This document shows positions 33,111-43,437 of a DNA stretch of 64,000 nt, piece by piece. Position numbers and translations under genes: made by a program. Under the pieces are notes generated by a model. It saw only the letters and a program-made list of their open reading frames with translations. It made no database searches and had not been told where the DNA came from. Source of the stretch: Antedon mediterranea (lineage: Eukaryota > Echinodermata > Crinoidea > Comatulida > Antedonidae); the NCBI RefSeq assembly GCF_964355755.1, contig NC_092675.1:28918912-28982911 (forward strand), given 5' to 3'. Numbering within the stretch: position 1 is the stretch's first letter; each line of letters opens with the position of its first letter.

Positions 33111-35117
33111 ATGTTGTCATCAAAGGCAGTTTTAGTGAACTTTGTAATACTATTCCTAACAACTTGCTGTCCTTGCAAAGGTACACTAGAACCAGCTAAA
33201 CCAAGTGTTAACATTTTCATTCCGGTAGGAACATACTTTGTTGGTAACAATTTAACTATTTCTTGTGAATATAAATACATTGAAGACTTCCATAAGAAAC
33301 ACATTGCACTTTTTCACAATAGTAAAATAATTGAGATACACTTTTTTGATGATAGAACAAATAAAGACATTTTCACCAGAAAATATGAAATGAGAAATAT
33401 GTTAAGGAATAACTCTGGATCATACAAGTGTGTATATAATACTAGCAACAAGTCTATTTTTCCATCTGAAGAAAAAGTTATTCAAGTTTGGTCAAAACCA
33501 GAGAATCCCAAATGCAAGGTTTCTCCACAATTCTATTTTGAAGGACAAGAAGTGACATTAATTTGTGAAACCAGTGGTACATATCCAGAATTTACCTTAA
33601 AATGGGAATTTGATCAACCCACTTCAAAAAATCAAGTTACAATAAACGTAACTGCCACGAAAAATATTAATGGTTCTAAACATCAATGTATCTTGAATGT
33701 ACAGAATTCAGTTAAACAGTGTCAAATCATTATTAAAATACATAATGTACACATTTTTGGTAATAATGTTACATTTGGTCAACCAGCAATTTTGCAATGC
33801 ATTGTGTCTGATATGAATAATACCATTCCAGAACTCAACTATACATGGACATCAGAATGTAAAAGTTTGAAGAGATTAATTGAAACAGAAAAAAGTAATA
33901 CAAGTTGTAAGAATATCAACGGTAACAACACAGATTGCCAAACATTTGGAGAAGACAAGATCCTAAACATTGAGAAAGTGACAGCTGATATGAACAGTGC
34001 TGTTATCACTTGTGAGGTACAAGGGTACAATGTTATTGGAAGAAACTCTAGTATACTTACTGTAAATGGACTACCTACTGTAGAACCAACAAGATATAGA
34101 GCTACGACAGAAAAAGATACACAAGAAAATACAAAAAGTAAGGAGAACAGTGACAATAAGCCTTACAATGACAGCAACAACAATGTTACTACTTATATAT
34201 ATATCATTGCTGCTATTTTTGGATCTCTTTTGTTTTTTATATTCCTAATCTATATTGTGAGAATATGCTTCCAGTGTATAAAAAAATCTTCACACCAAAG
34301 CAGCGATGTTGGTACAATACAAGCTATTGTAAGCTATGATAATGAATCTTACAGAACAGTACCATTGGTGGTTCGTGCACCATCAAAATCCAAACTCCAC
34401 CATACATCACAGCAATTATTAACAGACAACCAGATGAGCTCTGCTCCGAGTGTGATTTCATTACCAGATGAACGGCAACGTCAACGCATGAAACAAACAT
34501 GGATATCAACACGTCACCTAACACCCATACATTCAACCACTACATTTGGATCCAGTGATGATGAATATACACACAGCATTGATGACATGTTTAATGACCC
34601 TATGTATGATGAGATAAATTCTAAAACATTAAAAAATCAGAGGGAAGATTTGAGAACAGAAGCTGACCAAGTTGAGCCTTCTTGGAGTGGTGCAAAGCAC
34701 AGAGATGGCAACAAAGCTGATGGTGATGTACACAAGACAAAAACTGAAGATCCATATCAAGAAATTGAGAATGAATTTACAACAAGAAACAAGAGACTCA
34801 GATCAGAAGAAAATGTTCTGAATCCAGAATTGGAAGTTGGTTTTAATACTGAAGAGGTGAATGAAAGTATCTATACACAACCAGATAAAAAGAAATTGTC
34901 TCAAGAAAAAAACCTTAATAAACAAATAAAGGAAGAGTTTGGAAAAACACAAACAAAATCAAACAGCAGTGAAACAGAACATATCTACTCTCAAGTTAAC
35001 AAAAAGTTGAAAAACAAAGTTTTAAAGGATCAATATTTGGAGATATATGCAGAGACTGTGGACGTTGTCAGGAGTGATGGAAGTGAGTCTGAAGATGAAA
35101 CAGAAACTACATGTTAA
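33111..35117 (+). CDS. Ig receptor gene 9, ectodomain IV + tail A
   Basis: Intact, 668 aa, single exon. Signal peptide 1-24; Ig1 C52-C107; Ig2 C152-C193; Ig3 C230-C301; stalk about 320-361; TM about 362-386; tail 387-668. Tail tyrosines are Y409 (YDNE), Y414 (YRTV), Y486, Y499 (YDEI), Y549 (YQEI), Y588 (YTQP), Y626 (YSQV), Y642 (YLEI) and Y646 (YAET). The YEKI motif found in most tail-A copies is lost by a 5-residue deletion near residue 572. The C-terminus is acidic. No charged residue lies inside the TM, so pairing with an adaptor through a salt bridge is not suggested. Likely surface receptor; ligand unknown. Confidence 0.93.
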   Translation: MLSSKAVLVNFVILFLTTCCPCKGTLEPAKPSVNIFIPVGTYFVGNNLTISCEYKYIEDFHKKHIALFHNSKIIEIHFFDDRTNKDIFTRKYEMRNMLRNNSGSYKCVYNTSNKSIFPSEEKVIQVWSKPENPKCKVSPQFYFEGQEVTLICETSGTYPEFTLKWEFDQPTSKNQVTINVTATKNINGSKHQCILNVQNSVKQCQIIIKIHNVHIFGNNVTFGQPAILQCIVSDMNNTIPELNYTWTSECKSLKRLIETEKSNTSCKNINGNNTDCQTFGEDKILNIEKVTADMNSAVITCEVQGYNVIGRNSSILTVNGLPTVEPTRYRATTEKDTQENTKSKENSDNKPYNDSNNNVTTYIYIIAAIFGSLLFFIFLIYIVRICFQCIKKSSHQSSDVGTIQAIVSYDNESYRTVPLVVRAPSKSKLHHTSQQLLTDNQMSSAPSVISLPDERQRQRMKQTWISTRHLTPIHSTTTFGSSDDEYTHSIDDMFNDPMYDEINSKTLKNQREDLRTEADQVEPSWSGAKHRDGNKADGDVHKTKTEDPYQEIENEFTTRNKRLRSEENVLNPELEVGFNTEEVNESIYTQPDKKKLSQEKNLNKQIKEEFGKTQTKSNSSETEHIYSQVNKKLKNKVLKDQYLEIYAETVDVVRSDGSESEDETETTC

Positions 35118-35870
35118 TGGAAGACAGGTACCTATAAAGGTGAAAACTATACAAGGTATTTTGCAATAAATTAATATTATTTCTTATGCGATTTATTACT
35201 CATGTGTAAAATCAAAAGCTTTGAGATTGATAGAGAGTTGCTATCTAATCATTCCTAATAAATTAGCTAGCACTTTAAATGGTCATCACATTATATTTCT
35301 ATGTTCTTTTACTTATAGTATAATTATAGTCAATTGAATATTGCTTAACAAACTATTTTAATGGCACATAGTAATTTACTATTTAACCAAGTAAAAATCA
35401 GAAGAAATTCTAGTTGTCTTTGTAAAAGTTTTCACAGCTTAGAATTTATATTGGTGGAATTGAAAACAAATAATGTGTTTATTATCATATTTACATTACA
35501 AATAAAATTATAATTATTCCATGTGAACTTTCAATTATGCAATTAAATAAAAAATGTTAATTCTTAATACCATAAACAGCAAATGGCATAAATAATAGCA
35601 CATAAATGTATTTATTTAAAATACAGCAATACAAATCTAGGGATAGGAACATGCAAAGTGGTTTTATTATTAAATGCATTGCAATAATATTTTCTTTAAG
35701 TCATTGAAAGAAAATAAAGAATTTAAATAAACCATGATTGTAAACCAAACAAAACCATAAAAATTCTTTTAAAAACAGACTACAGAAACCAACTTGCACC
35801 TAAAAACGCACATAAAACAAAACTAAATCACTGTATATACAGTTTGTATCAAGGGGAATTGCTCCGAAAT
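35118..35870. other. Spacer between genes 9 and 10
   Basis: Nearly the same as 4,062-4,920, with AATAAA at 35,165-35,170. No gene is seen. Confidence 0.65.
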
Positions 35871-36138
35871 AATGATTGGCTAGAAATTTGCCAATCAAAA
35901 TGAGGCTTACATAGTAATTGAACTGCACACATGTACAATATATATATATGTACAAGATATATTCACTACAGTAATCAACCAACAAATATATCATACATCA
36001 CACATCATCTTGGAGTACTCACCAATTGAAAGACTGTACCGTTTACCTGTACATGTTCATTTTTATATATGAAGACTGTATGAAAAATACTGTTTTAGAT
36101 TGTGAACAGATTCAGAATTGAGGAACAACAGCTATACA
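35871..36138 (+). promoter_or_regulatory. Type II promoter and uORF (gene 10)
   Basis: Inverted CCAAT pair at 35,873-35,880 and 35,890-35,897; 22-codon uORF at 36,053-36,121. Confidence 0.65.
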
Positions 36139-37524
36139 ATGTTGTCACAATTGTTTACTTTAAATTTTCAAATAATGATTATGGCTTCATGTTTGCATAC
36201 TACAACATCAGAAACAGAACATTTACCACCAGCAGGACGTCCAGAAATAAGCATCAGTATTGAAAAGAAAGCATATTTTGTTGGCCAAGAACTTCAAGCT
36301 ACTTGTACATTTGAATCATTTAACACGGAAGGAAATTTAAACACAAATTACATTCAACTTTTACTAAATGATATAGCTTTAACAATTGACAAATCACAGA
36401 TTGTTACTATTTATGTAAGCAGCGATTACAATACACAGGTTTATCGTATAACAATTTCAAAACTCACAGAGTCTCTCACAGGATCATATAAATGTGGATA
36501 TATAGACGCTAAGGATTTAAATAAATCTTCTACACAAGACATAACAGTTTGGCCAATTCCAAAGGATCCAAACTGTACATCCTCCCAACCATTCTATTTT
36601 AAAGAACAAAACGTGACCTTAACATGTGAAGCCATTGCTTCATATCCAGATCTTGAATTGAGATGGAACCCTGATAAACCAACTTCTAAAAACAATCACA
36701 ACAAAATATTAATTGCTAATAAAGATGTGGAAAGTCGTTGCATAATGAATGTACCATCATGGAACTCACCAACATTTTTTTGTGATATTAAAATTGTAGT
36801 CACAAATCTTGAAGTGTATAATATTGATAATTTTACATTAGGACAATCTGCAAAATTAAAATGCATTGTGGGTACCATCAATAATACTGTCCCAGAACTA
36901 AACTATACTTGGATATCAGACTCTAGCAGTTTAAACAAAGAAATAAAGCAAAATGCAAATCCAAATTGTGCAAAAACCAATAGTAATAATAGCAACAGCA
37001 CAAACTGCATTGGAGAAGACAATATTCTAAACATTGAGAAAGTGACAGCTGATATGAACAATGCTGTTATCACTTGTGAGGTACAAGGGTACAATGTTAT
37101 TGGAAGAAACTCTAGTATACTTACTGTAAATGAACTACCTACTGTAGAACCAACAACAGATACAATAACTACTATAGAACCTACAAGAGATAGAGCTACG
37201 ACAGAAAAAGATAAGCACACTAGAAGAGAACTAACTACACAAGAAAATACAAAAAGTAAGAAGAACAGTGACAATGAGACTTACAATGACAGCAACAACA
37301 ATGTTACTACTTATATATATATCATTGTTGTTATTTTTGGATCTCTGATGTTATTGATATTTCAAATCTACATTATGGTTATTTGCTTCCATCGTTTTAA
37401 GGCATCAAATCAAAGTGTTCCTCAGGTTGGCACAACTCCACCTACTATCAGCTATGTCAATGACTCTTACAGAGCAGTGCCATTGTCCATCAGTGCACCA
37501 TCTACATCAGACAATACACAATAA
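36139..37524 (+). CDS. Ig receptor gene 10, ectodomain II + truncated tail B
   Basis: Open 461-aa single-exon gene; the ATG at 36,139 fits the type II signal peptide, and the TTG at 36,118 is upstream leader. Three Ig-like domains, a long stalk, a TM near 37,310-37,390 and about 45 residues of tail containing YVND and YRAV. A TCT codon of the paralogues is TAA here (37,522-37,524), so YQDI and YLIPL are not translated although they remain in frame behind the stop. It could still make a short-tailed receptor or may be decaying. Confidence 0.82.
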   Translation: MLSQLFTLNFQIMIMASCLHTTTSETEHLPPAGRPEISISIEKKAYFVGQELQATCTFESFNTEGNLNTNYIQLLLNDIALTIDKSQIVTIYVSSDYNTQVYRITISKLTESLTGSYKCGYIDAKDLNKSSTQDITVWPIPKDPNCTSSQPFYFKEQNVTLTCEAIASYPDLELRWNPDKPTSKNNHNKILIANKDVESRCIMNVPSWNSPTFFCDIKIVVTNLEVYNIDNFTLGQSAKLKCIVGTINNTVPELNYTWISDSSSLNKEIKQNANPNCAKTNSNNSNSTNCIGEDNILNIEKVTADMNNAVITCEVQGYNVIGRNSSILTVNELPTVEPTTDTITTIEPTRDRATTEKDKHTRRELTTQENTKSKKNSDNETYNDSNNNVTTYIYIIVVIFGSLMLLIFQIYIMVICFHRFKASNQSVPQVGTTPPTISYVNDSYRAVPLSISAPSTSDNTQ

Positions 37525-37980
37525 CATACAGACATTATTTTAAATAATCTGAAGAAAGAAGAGCATGCTGAATTTCATATTTATCAGGACATCAACACAT
37601 CTTCTGATGACATCACAGATGACTATCTTATTCCTTTGACAATAGTTAAACAATTTGATCACAGCTCTAATTGTGAACAAATTTTAAAAGATATTAAATA
37701 CAAAGAAACAAGCCTGTGAAGAAATGGTTAAGGCAACAAATAATTTGGAAGTTGACAACACAACTGATGACCATGTTAATTTACACACTTATCATGACAC
37801 AAGCACAACTTTGGTGATGTCACTGATGGATACATTATAACTCCTGTAACTTTGGCAGAGCAAGTTAAAAAAGATGCAAACTCTAAACATACTAAACGTG
37901 AAGAACACCCCTGTAAAGCAATGGTAGATCCCATTAAAAAATAATATGACCAATTCTCTTTATCTAGAGGTATATATAAC
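37525..37980 (+). pseudogene. Relic of the gene 10 tail
   Basis: Continues the tail-B frame (YQDI, YLIPL) to about 37,719. It then shares with gene 7 the extra A that shifts the frame and the same C-type continuation. A relic of the terminal Tyr-Leu motif lies near 37,950. The shared lesion indicates common descent or gene conversion between genes 7 and 10. Confidence 0.7.
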
Positions 37981-40130
37981 ATTTACACACTTAGGATATG
38001 TTAAACATCAAATTTTAAACTCTTTAATATCATTGTTTTTATTTCATAAACCTCCTGAAGTAGAAGCTGAAGTTGATTGTTAGTGAATATAACAATACTA
38101 AAAGAAACTAAAAACTACTATTTGAAAGGATTACAAATTAAATTCTTTAATTTATTTGTAGTTTAGCTTATAATCTGAACTACATCTTCTATTTCCTTCT
38201 TATATATAATGATTATGAAAAAGTAAATTGTCAAGAATTTTAAGGTAAAAACTAGATAGAGTTTCAGGCTGATATATCTAGATGTTTTTAGTATTTTTTA
38301 AGCGAACATTAAACAAAATTATGTACAAAATATTAGAATTCTATTAGTAGAATTGATACACTTAAATCGTTAAATTTGGAACCAATATATTTTGAATACT
38401 ATAAGTGTATTTGTCATGCATACATGACAAATTGCCAAGAACATTAATTGTATCATAATAATTGATATCACTTTTATGTTTCTAATTATTGAATTAAAAC
38501 AAGTTGTTTATTTGGCACGTAAAGCATAAGATTGATTGGCTGAAAACAAACCAAAAACAGACAAGTGCTTTTAGCTATATACAAGTATGTACATTCACAA
38601 CAATCTTACTGAATTGTTATGATAATGCTATAAAAGACCAGTTCTTGCAATAGTTATTTAATTCTTACTAAAACTGGACTATACATTAAAGCTGCTGTTT
38701 ACCAAGGCTTATAAAACCATGGAGTTGTTATTAGAGAACTCCCTGATAAAACATAGCCTAGCTAGGCTAGACCTAAAGACCGTCTAGCTACTTAGGTAGT
38801 ACATTGTTTCTCTCTTTTTATCATAATTTACCATAAAACGTACATTTAAAACAAAGGAATGACCTGGTTTTTACAAAACGTTAACAATTGTAGGGAATGG
38901 GGCTATAGTTGATTGAATACAATTGTATACAGAGGGCGCTATATAATAATTGAATAGGCCTACTGATATGAAAACTGATATTATATAAAATAATTTAACT
39001 GCCTTGTCTAAAATTACAAAGAAACAAAACTATTTTTATTCAAATGCTATGTCAAAATCAGTGTTCTTGTTATTTAGTTTTGACTGAAGCAATCAAAGGG
39101 GACTACAGTAGTTGAAACAACTCAACTAAGCTTAACAAATAGATATGAGGACAAATCATACATAGCAGCTTCCAGGGTTAGCACCATACATTTCTTTAAA
39201 ATGAAGCAAATGTTGACTCTATATAATTGTTAATCTGTTAATTTTTACTTCATTTTAAACATTATATTTTTATTTGTTTTATACTAAGTTCTTATTTTTA
39301 TTTGTACATAGTATTTGCATCTGTATAAATGACCTTTTTCTGTTTTGAAATATTAAATTAAGTTAATAGTATACAAGGGCAGTGTACTCTCCCGATTATG
39401 GTTGGAGTCTCCTGATATTTTTAGTTTTTTCCCGATCTCACAATAAAATGCAATTTCCTCCAGATATTTTAGATAAAGAAATAATATCATGATTGTTCTA
39501 ATTTCTATTAATAGAAGAAAAAAAAAGAAAATATGCTAATATTGGTTCGCAGAAAGTTTATAATAAAATTAATGTATATAGCTTAAATAATGAGTTGGCA
39601 TCATATTTTCCGCCTTTGGCACGTCAGACATACCCATGTTTACTATTATAAATACTAATACCTGCTATTTTTAAATAGCACCCTCTATGGTTGAATGTAT
39701 TTTCAATATATTATAGCACCATTTATAGTTTGGACATGAATAAAACCTTCCGATATTTCATTTTTCCTTTTCCAAGTTAAGAGGTCTGACTCACAGGAAC
39801 AAGTCACATAATTTAGCCTAGCAACAAATGTGTATTAGGGTCTATCAAATATTCTAATATAATAATTTTGCATCATCATCTGGAAAATTAAAAATGGAAA
39901 ATTGAAGGATTTCCAACTTTAAAAGAAGTTCTTGTTGACTAATCCATATACTGTCTTGCCATGATAAACCTGTACAGTGCAATTTCAATGATAATAGATG
40001 AAGTGCACATAAAACAGTTTCAATGAGAAATATATGTATTTAAAGCATTAACATTCACAATTTTAACAGAGTATAACAATAAAAAAAACAAAAATTAACA
40101 GAATGTAGAAACTTGACTAAAAGCGCGAGA
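37981..40130. other. Spacer with orphan type IV promoter and MITE fragment
   Basis: At 38,528-38,720 there is a type IV promoter and leader remnant (GATTGATTGGCTGAAAAC, a TATATAC, and leader words found before genes 7-9) with no gene behind it. A MITE fragment follows at about 38,755-38,912 (right end GTAGGGAATGGGGCT). The rest is homologous to the spacers before genes 7 and 8. No gene is seen. Confidence 0.6.
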
Positions 40131-40471
40131 TTGATTGGCTGAGAATAAACCAATTGCAATCAAGTGCTTGTAGCTATATACAACGCAACAAGTACAGTGA
40201 CACCTACAGTAGCATCTTACTGTAAGACTCGGACAAAGATTTATGTGATAATGCTATTAAAGAAGTTCTTGTGGTAGTTATTTATACTTTACTAAAACTG
40301 GAAATACATTTATAAGTTGCATTTTATGAAAACGTTATTTATTTGAAAATTCATTCCTAATTTAAAAGAACTGTATGCAGCAAGAAAAAGAGCGAATATT
40401 GGAAGTTGCAGGAAGAGAGATGTTATAAATCTAGTTAATTTTATAGACAGGCATACATCCATGTTCATGCA
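40131..40471 (+). promoter_or_regulatory. Type IV promoter and overlapping uORF (gene 11)
   Basis: TGATTGGC at 40,132-40,139, TATATA at 40,175-40,180, uORF 40,461-40,496 overlapping the main ATG at 40,472. Confidence 0.65.
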
Positions 40472-42502
40472 ATGTTGTCATCCAAGGCAGTTTTAGTGAA
40501 CTTTGTAATACTATTTCTAACAACTTGCTGTCCTTGCAAAGGTAACCTAGAACCAGCTGAACCAAGCGTTGAAATTTTCATCCCGGTAGGAACATACTTT
40601 GTTGGTAACAATTTAACAATTTCTTGTGAATATAAATACATTGACAACTTTCATAAGAAACACATTGCACTTTTACACAATAGTAAAATAATTGAGATAC
40701 ACTTTTTTCAATATAGAACAAATAAAGACATTTTCACCAGAAGATATGAAATGAGAAATATGTTAAAGAATAACTCTGGATCATACAAATGTGCATATAA
40801 TACTAGCAACAAGTCTATTTTTCCATCTGAAGAAAAGGTTATTCAAGTTTGGTCAAAACCAGAGAATCCCAAATGCAAAGTTTCTCCAGAATTCTATTTT
40901 GAAGGACAAGAAGTGACATTAACATGTGAAACCAGTGGTACATATCCAGAATTTACCTTAAAATGGGGATTTGATCAACCCACTTCAAAAAATAAAGTTA
41001 CAAAAAACGTAACTGCCACGAAAAATATTAATGGTTCTATACATAAATGTATCTTGAATGTACAGAATTCAGATAAAATTTGTAAAATCATAATTAAAAT
41101 AAGTAATGTTCACATTTTTGGTAATAATGTTACATTTGGTCAACCAGCAATTTTGAAATGCATTGTCTCTGATACGAATAATACCATTCCAGAACTCAAC
41201 TATATGTGGACATCAGAATCTGAAAGTTTAAAGAGAATAATGGAAATGGAAAAAAGAAATACAAGTTGTAAGAATATCAACGGTAACAACAAAGACTGCC
41301 AAACATTTGGAGAAGACAAGATCCTGAACATTGAGAATGTGACAGCTGATATGAACAATGCTGTTATCACTTGTGAGGTAGAAGGGTACAATGTTATTGG
41401 AAGAAACTCTAGTATACTTACTGTAAATGGACTACCTACTGTTGAACCTACAACAGATACAGTTATGAAAGAAAAAGATAAGAACACTAGAAGAGAACTA
41501 ACTACACAAGAAAATACAAAAATTAAGGAGAACAGTGACAAGACTTATAATGATAGAAACAACAATGTTACTACTTATATATATATCATTGTTGCTATTT
41601 TTGGATCTCTTTTGTTTTTTATATTCCTAATCTATATTGTGAGAATATGCTTCCAGTGTATAAAAAAATCTTCAAACCAAAGCAGCGGGGTTGGTACAAT
41701 ACAAGCTATTGTAAGCTATGATAATGAATCTTACAAAACAGTGCCATTGGTGGTTCGTGCAGCATCAAAATCCAAACTCCATCATACATCACAGCAATTA
41801 TTAACAGACAACCAGATAAGTTCTGCTCCGAGTATGATCTCCTTACCAGATGAACGGCAATGCCAACGCATGAAACAAACATGGGTATCAACACGTCACC
41901 TAACACCAGTACATTCAACCACTACATTTGGATCTAGTGATGATGAATATACACACAGCATTGGTGAAATGTTTAATGACCCTATGTATGATGAGATAAA
42001 TTCTAAAACATTGAAAAATCAGAGGGAGGATTTGAGAACAGAAGCTGATCAAGTTGAGCCTTCTTGGAGTGGTGCAAAGCACAGAGCTGATAGTGATGGA
42101 CACAAGACAAACACTGAAGATCCATATCAAAAAATTGGAAATGAGTTTACAGCAAGAGACAAAAGACTGACATCAGAAGAATATGTTCTGAATCCTTATG
42201 AGAAAATATCAGAATTGGAAGCTGGTTTTTATTCTGAAGAGGTGAATGAAAATATCTATTCACAACCAGATAAAAAGAAATCGTCTCAAAAAACAAACCT
42301 TAATAAACAAATAAAGGAAGAGTTTGGAAAAACACAAACAAAATCAAACAGCGGTGAAACAGAACATATTTACTCTCAAGTTAATAAAAAGATGAAAAAC
42401 AAAGTTTTAAAGGATCAATATCTGGAGATATATGCAGAGACTGTAGACGTTGTCAGGAGTGATGCAAGTGAATCTGAAGATGAAACAGAAACAACCTGTT
42501 AA
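40472..42502 (+). CDS. Ig receptor gene 11, ectodomain IV + tail A
   Basis: Intact, 676 aa, single exon. The domain layout is as in gene 9 (33,111): signal peptide, three Ig-like domains, Thr-rich stalk, a TM of the IVRICFQC type and tail A. Tail motifs are YDNE, YKTV, YDEI, YQKI, YEKI, YSQP, YSQV, YLEI and YAET, the fullest set among type IV copies. Several N-glycosylation sites lie in Ig1 and Ig3. Inferred surface recognition receptor. Confidence 0.93.
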   Translation: MLSSKAVLVNFVILFLTTCCPCKGNLEPAEPSVEIFIPVGTYFVGNNLTISCEYKYIDNFHKKHIALLHNSKIIEIHFFQYRTNKDIFTRRYEMRNMLKNNSGSYKCAYNTSNKSIFPSEEKVIQVWSKPENPKCKVSPEFYFEGQEVTLTCETSGTYPEFTLKWGFDQPTSKNKVTKNVTATKNINGSIHKCILNVQNSDKICKIIIKISNVHIFGNNVTFGQPAILKCIVSDTNNTIPELNYMWTSESESLKRIMEMEKRNTSCKNINGNNKDCQTFGEDKILNIENVTADMNNAVITCEVEGYNVIGRNSSILTVNGLPTVEPTTDTVMKEKDKNTRRELTTQENTKIKENSDKTYNDRNNNVTTYIYIIVAIFGSLLFFIFLIYIVRICFQCIKKSSNQSSGVGTIQAIVSYDNESYKTVPLVVRAASKSKLHHTSQQLLTDNQISSAPSMISLPDERQCQRMKQTWVSTRHLTPVHSTTTFGSSDDEYTHSIGEMFNDPMYDEINSKTLKNQREDLRTEADQVEPSWSGAKHRADSDGHKTNTEDPYQKIGNEFTARDKRLTSEEYVLNPYEKISELEAGFYSEEVNENIYSQPDKKKSSQKTNLNKQIKEEFGKTQTKSNSGETEHIYSQVNKKMKNKVLKDQYLEIYAETVDVVRSDASESEDETETTC

Positions 42503-43110
42503 TGGAGGACAGGTACCTATAAAGTTTACAACTATATACAAGGTAATTTGCAATACAATTTTATGTGATGTATCTTACTCAACTATAGTAATCAAATATG
42601 TTATTATAACTACCATGTTTTCTGAAAATCAAATTGGTACTATACTGCAAATGGTAAGCTAATTTGTCTGCTCTCAAACAGTTATCATAGAAGTACCTAT
42701 AATATTAGGCTATCTAATGGTGACTATGAATGGATGAATGGTTCAGTGTAGGAATGCTAGTTAACCATACTAACAGTACCATCTTGATTTTTGGATTAGC
42801 TGACAAAACTATAATTTAGTTATAATAATAATAATAATATTTATTCAGCATGTTATATCAAGTAAAATCTTCCAGGAGCAAGCAATAGGCATATGCCTGA
42901 ACATAATTAACTGCTCTTGTTCCAATAAATACAAATAGAACCTCAACAAAACTCAATTTAATTGAACATTTGTATTAGAGGGCAGTATAAAGTTTTCTCA
43001 TATTATACAATAATATGAAATTACTAACTTTCCATAAATTAAATGAAAACAGAAACCACATAAAAAACAACAATATACCTAATTTAAATGCTTCATTTAG
43101 AAAACTGAAA
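42503..43110. other. Spacer between genes 11 and 12
   Basis: Homologous to 20,632-21,236, including the (AAT)n run. No gene is seen. Confidence 0.6.
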
Positions 43111-43437
43111 TGATTGGCTAGAAATTTCCCATCAGGAATAATATTTCTTTATACAGTCTTACACAAATTTAGCTATTGTACTGTACGGTGATCTACTGTA
43201 AGCATTGCAGAATAAATCAATCATTTGGTCCACTTTTCTTTCTGTTCTTGAACTTCAAAGGAATTTTTGAAATTTGTATATTGTGTTGGTTGAAAGATTT
43301 AAAGTTTATTTGCAGATTATTTGGATCCCACCTCAGTGACAATTTTCATAAAATATATTACACAGTTATTTCAACTGGAAAAGCTGACTTAGTGATTTTT
43401 GTAATTTACACTGACAACAATTCTAGGATTAAATGCA
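43111..43437 (+). promoter_or_regulatory. Type III promoter and overlapping uORF (gene 12)
   Basis: TGATTGGC at 43,111-43,118. A 6-codon uORF (43,433-43,453) starts 5 nt before the main ATG in an ATGCAATG arrangement. Confidence 0.6.
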
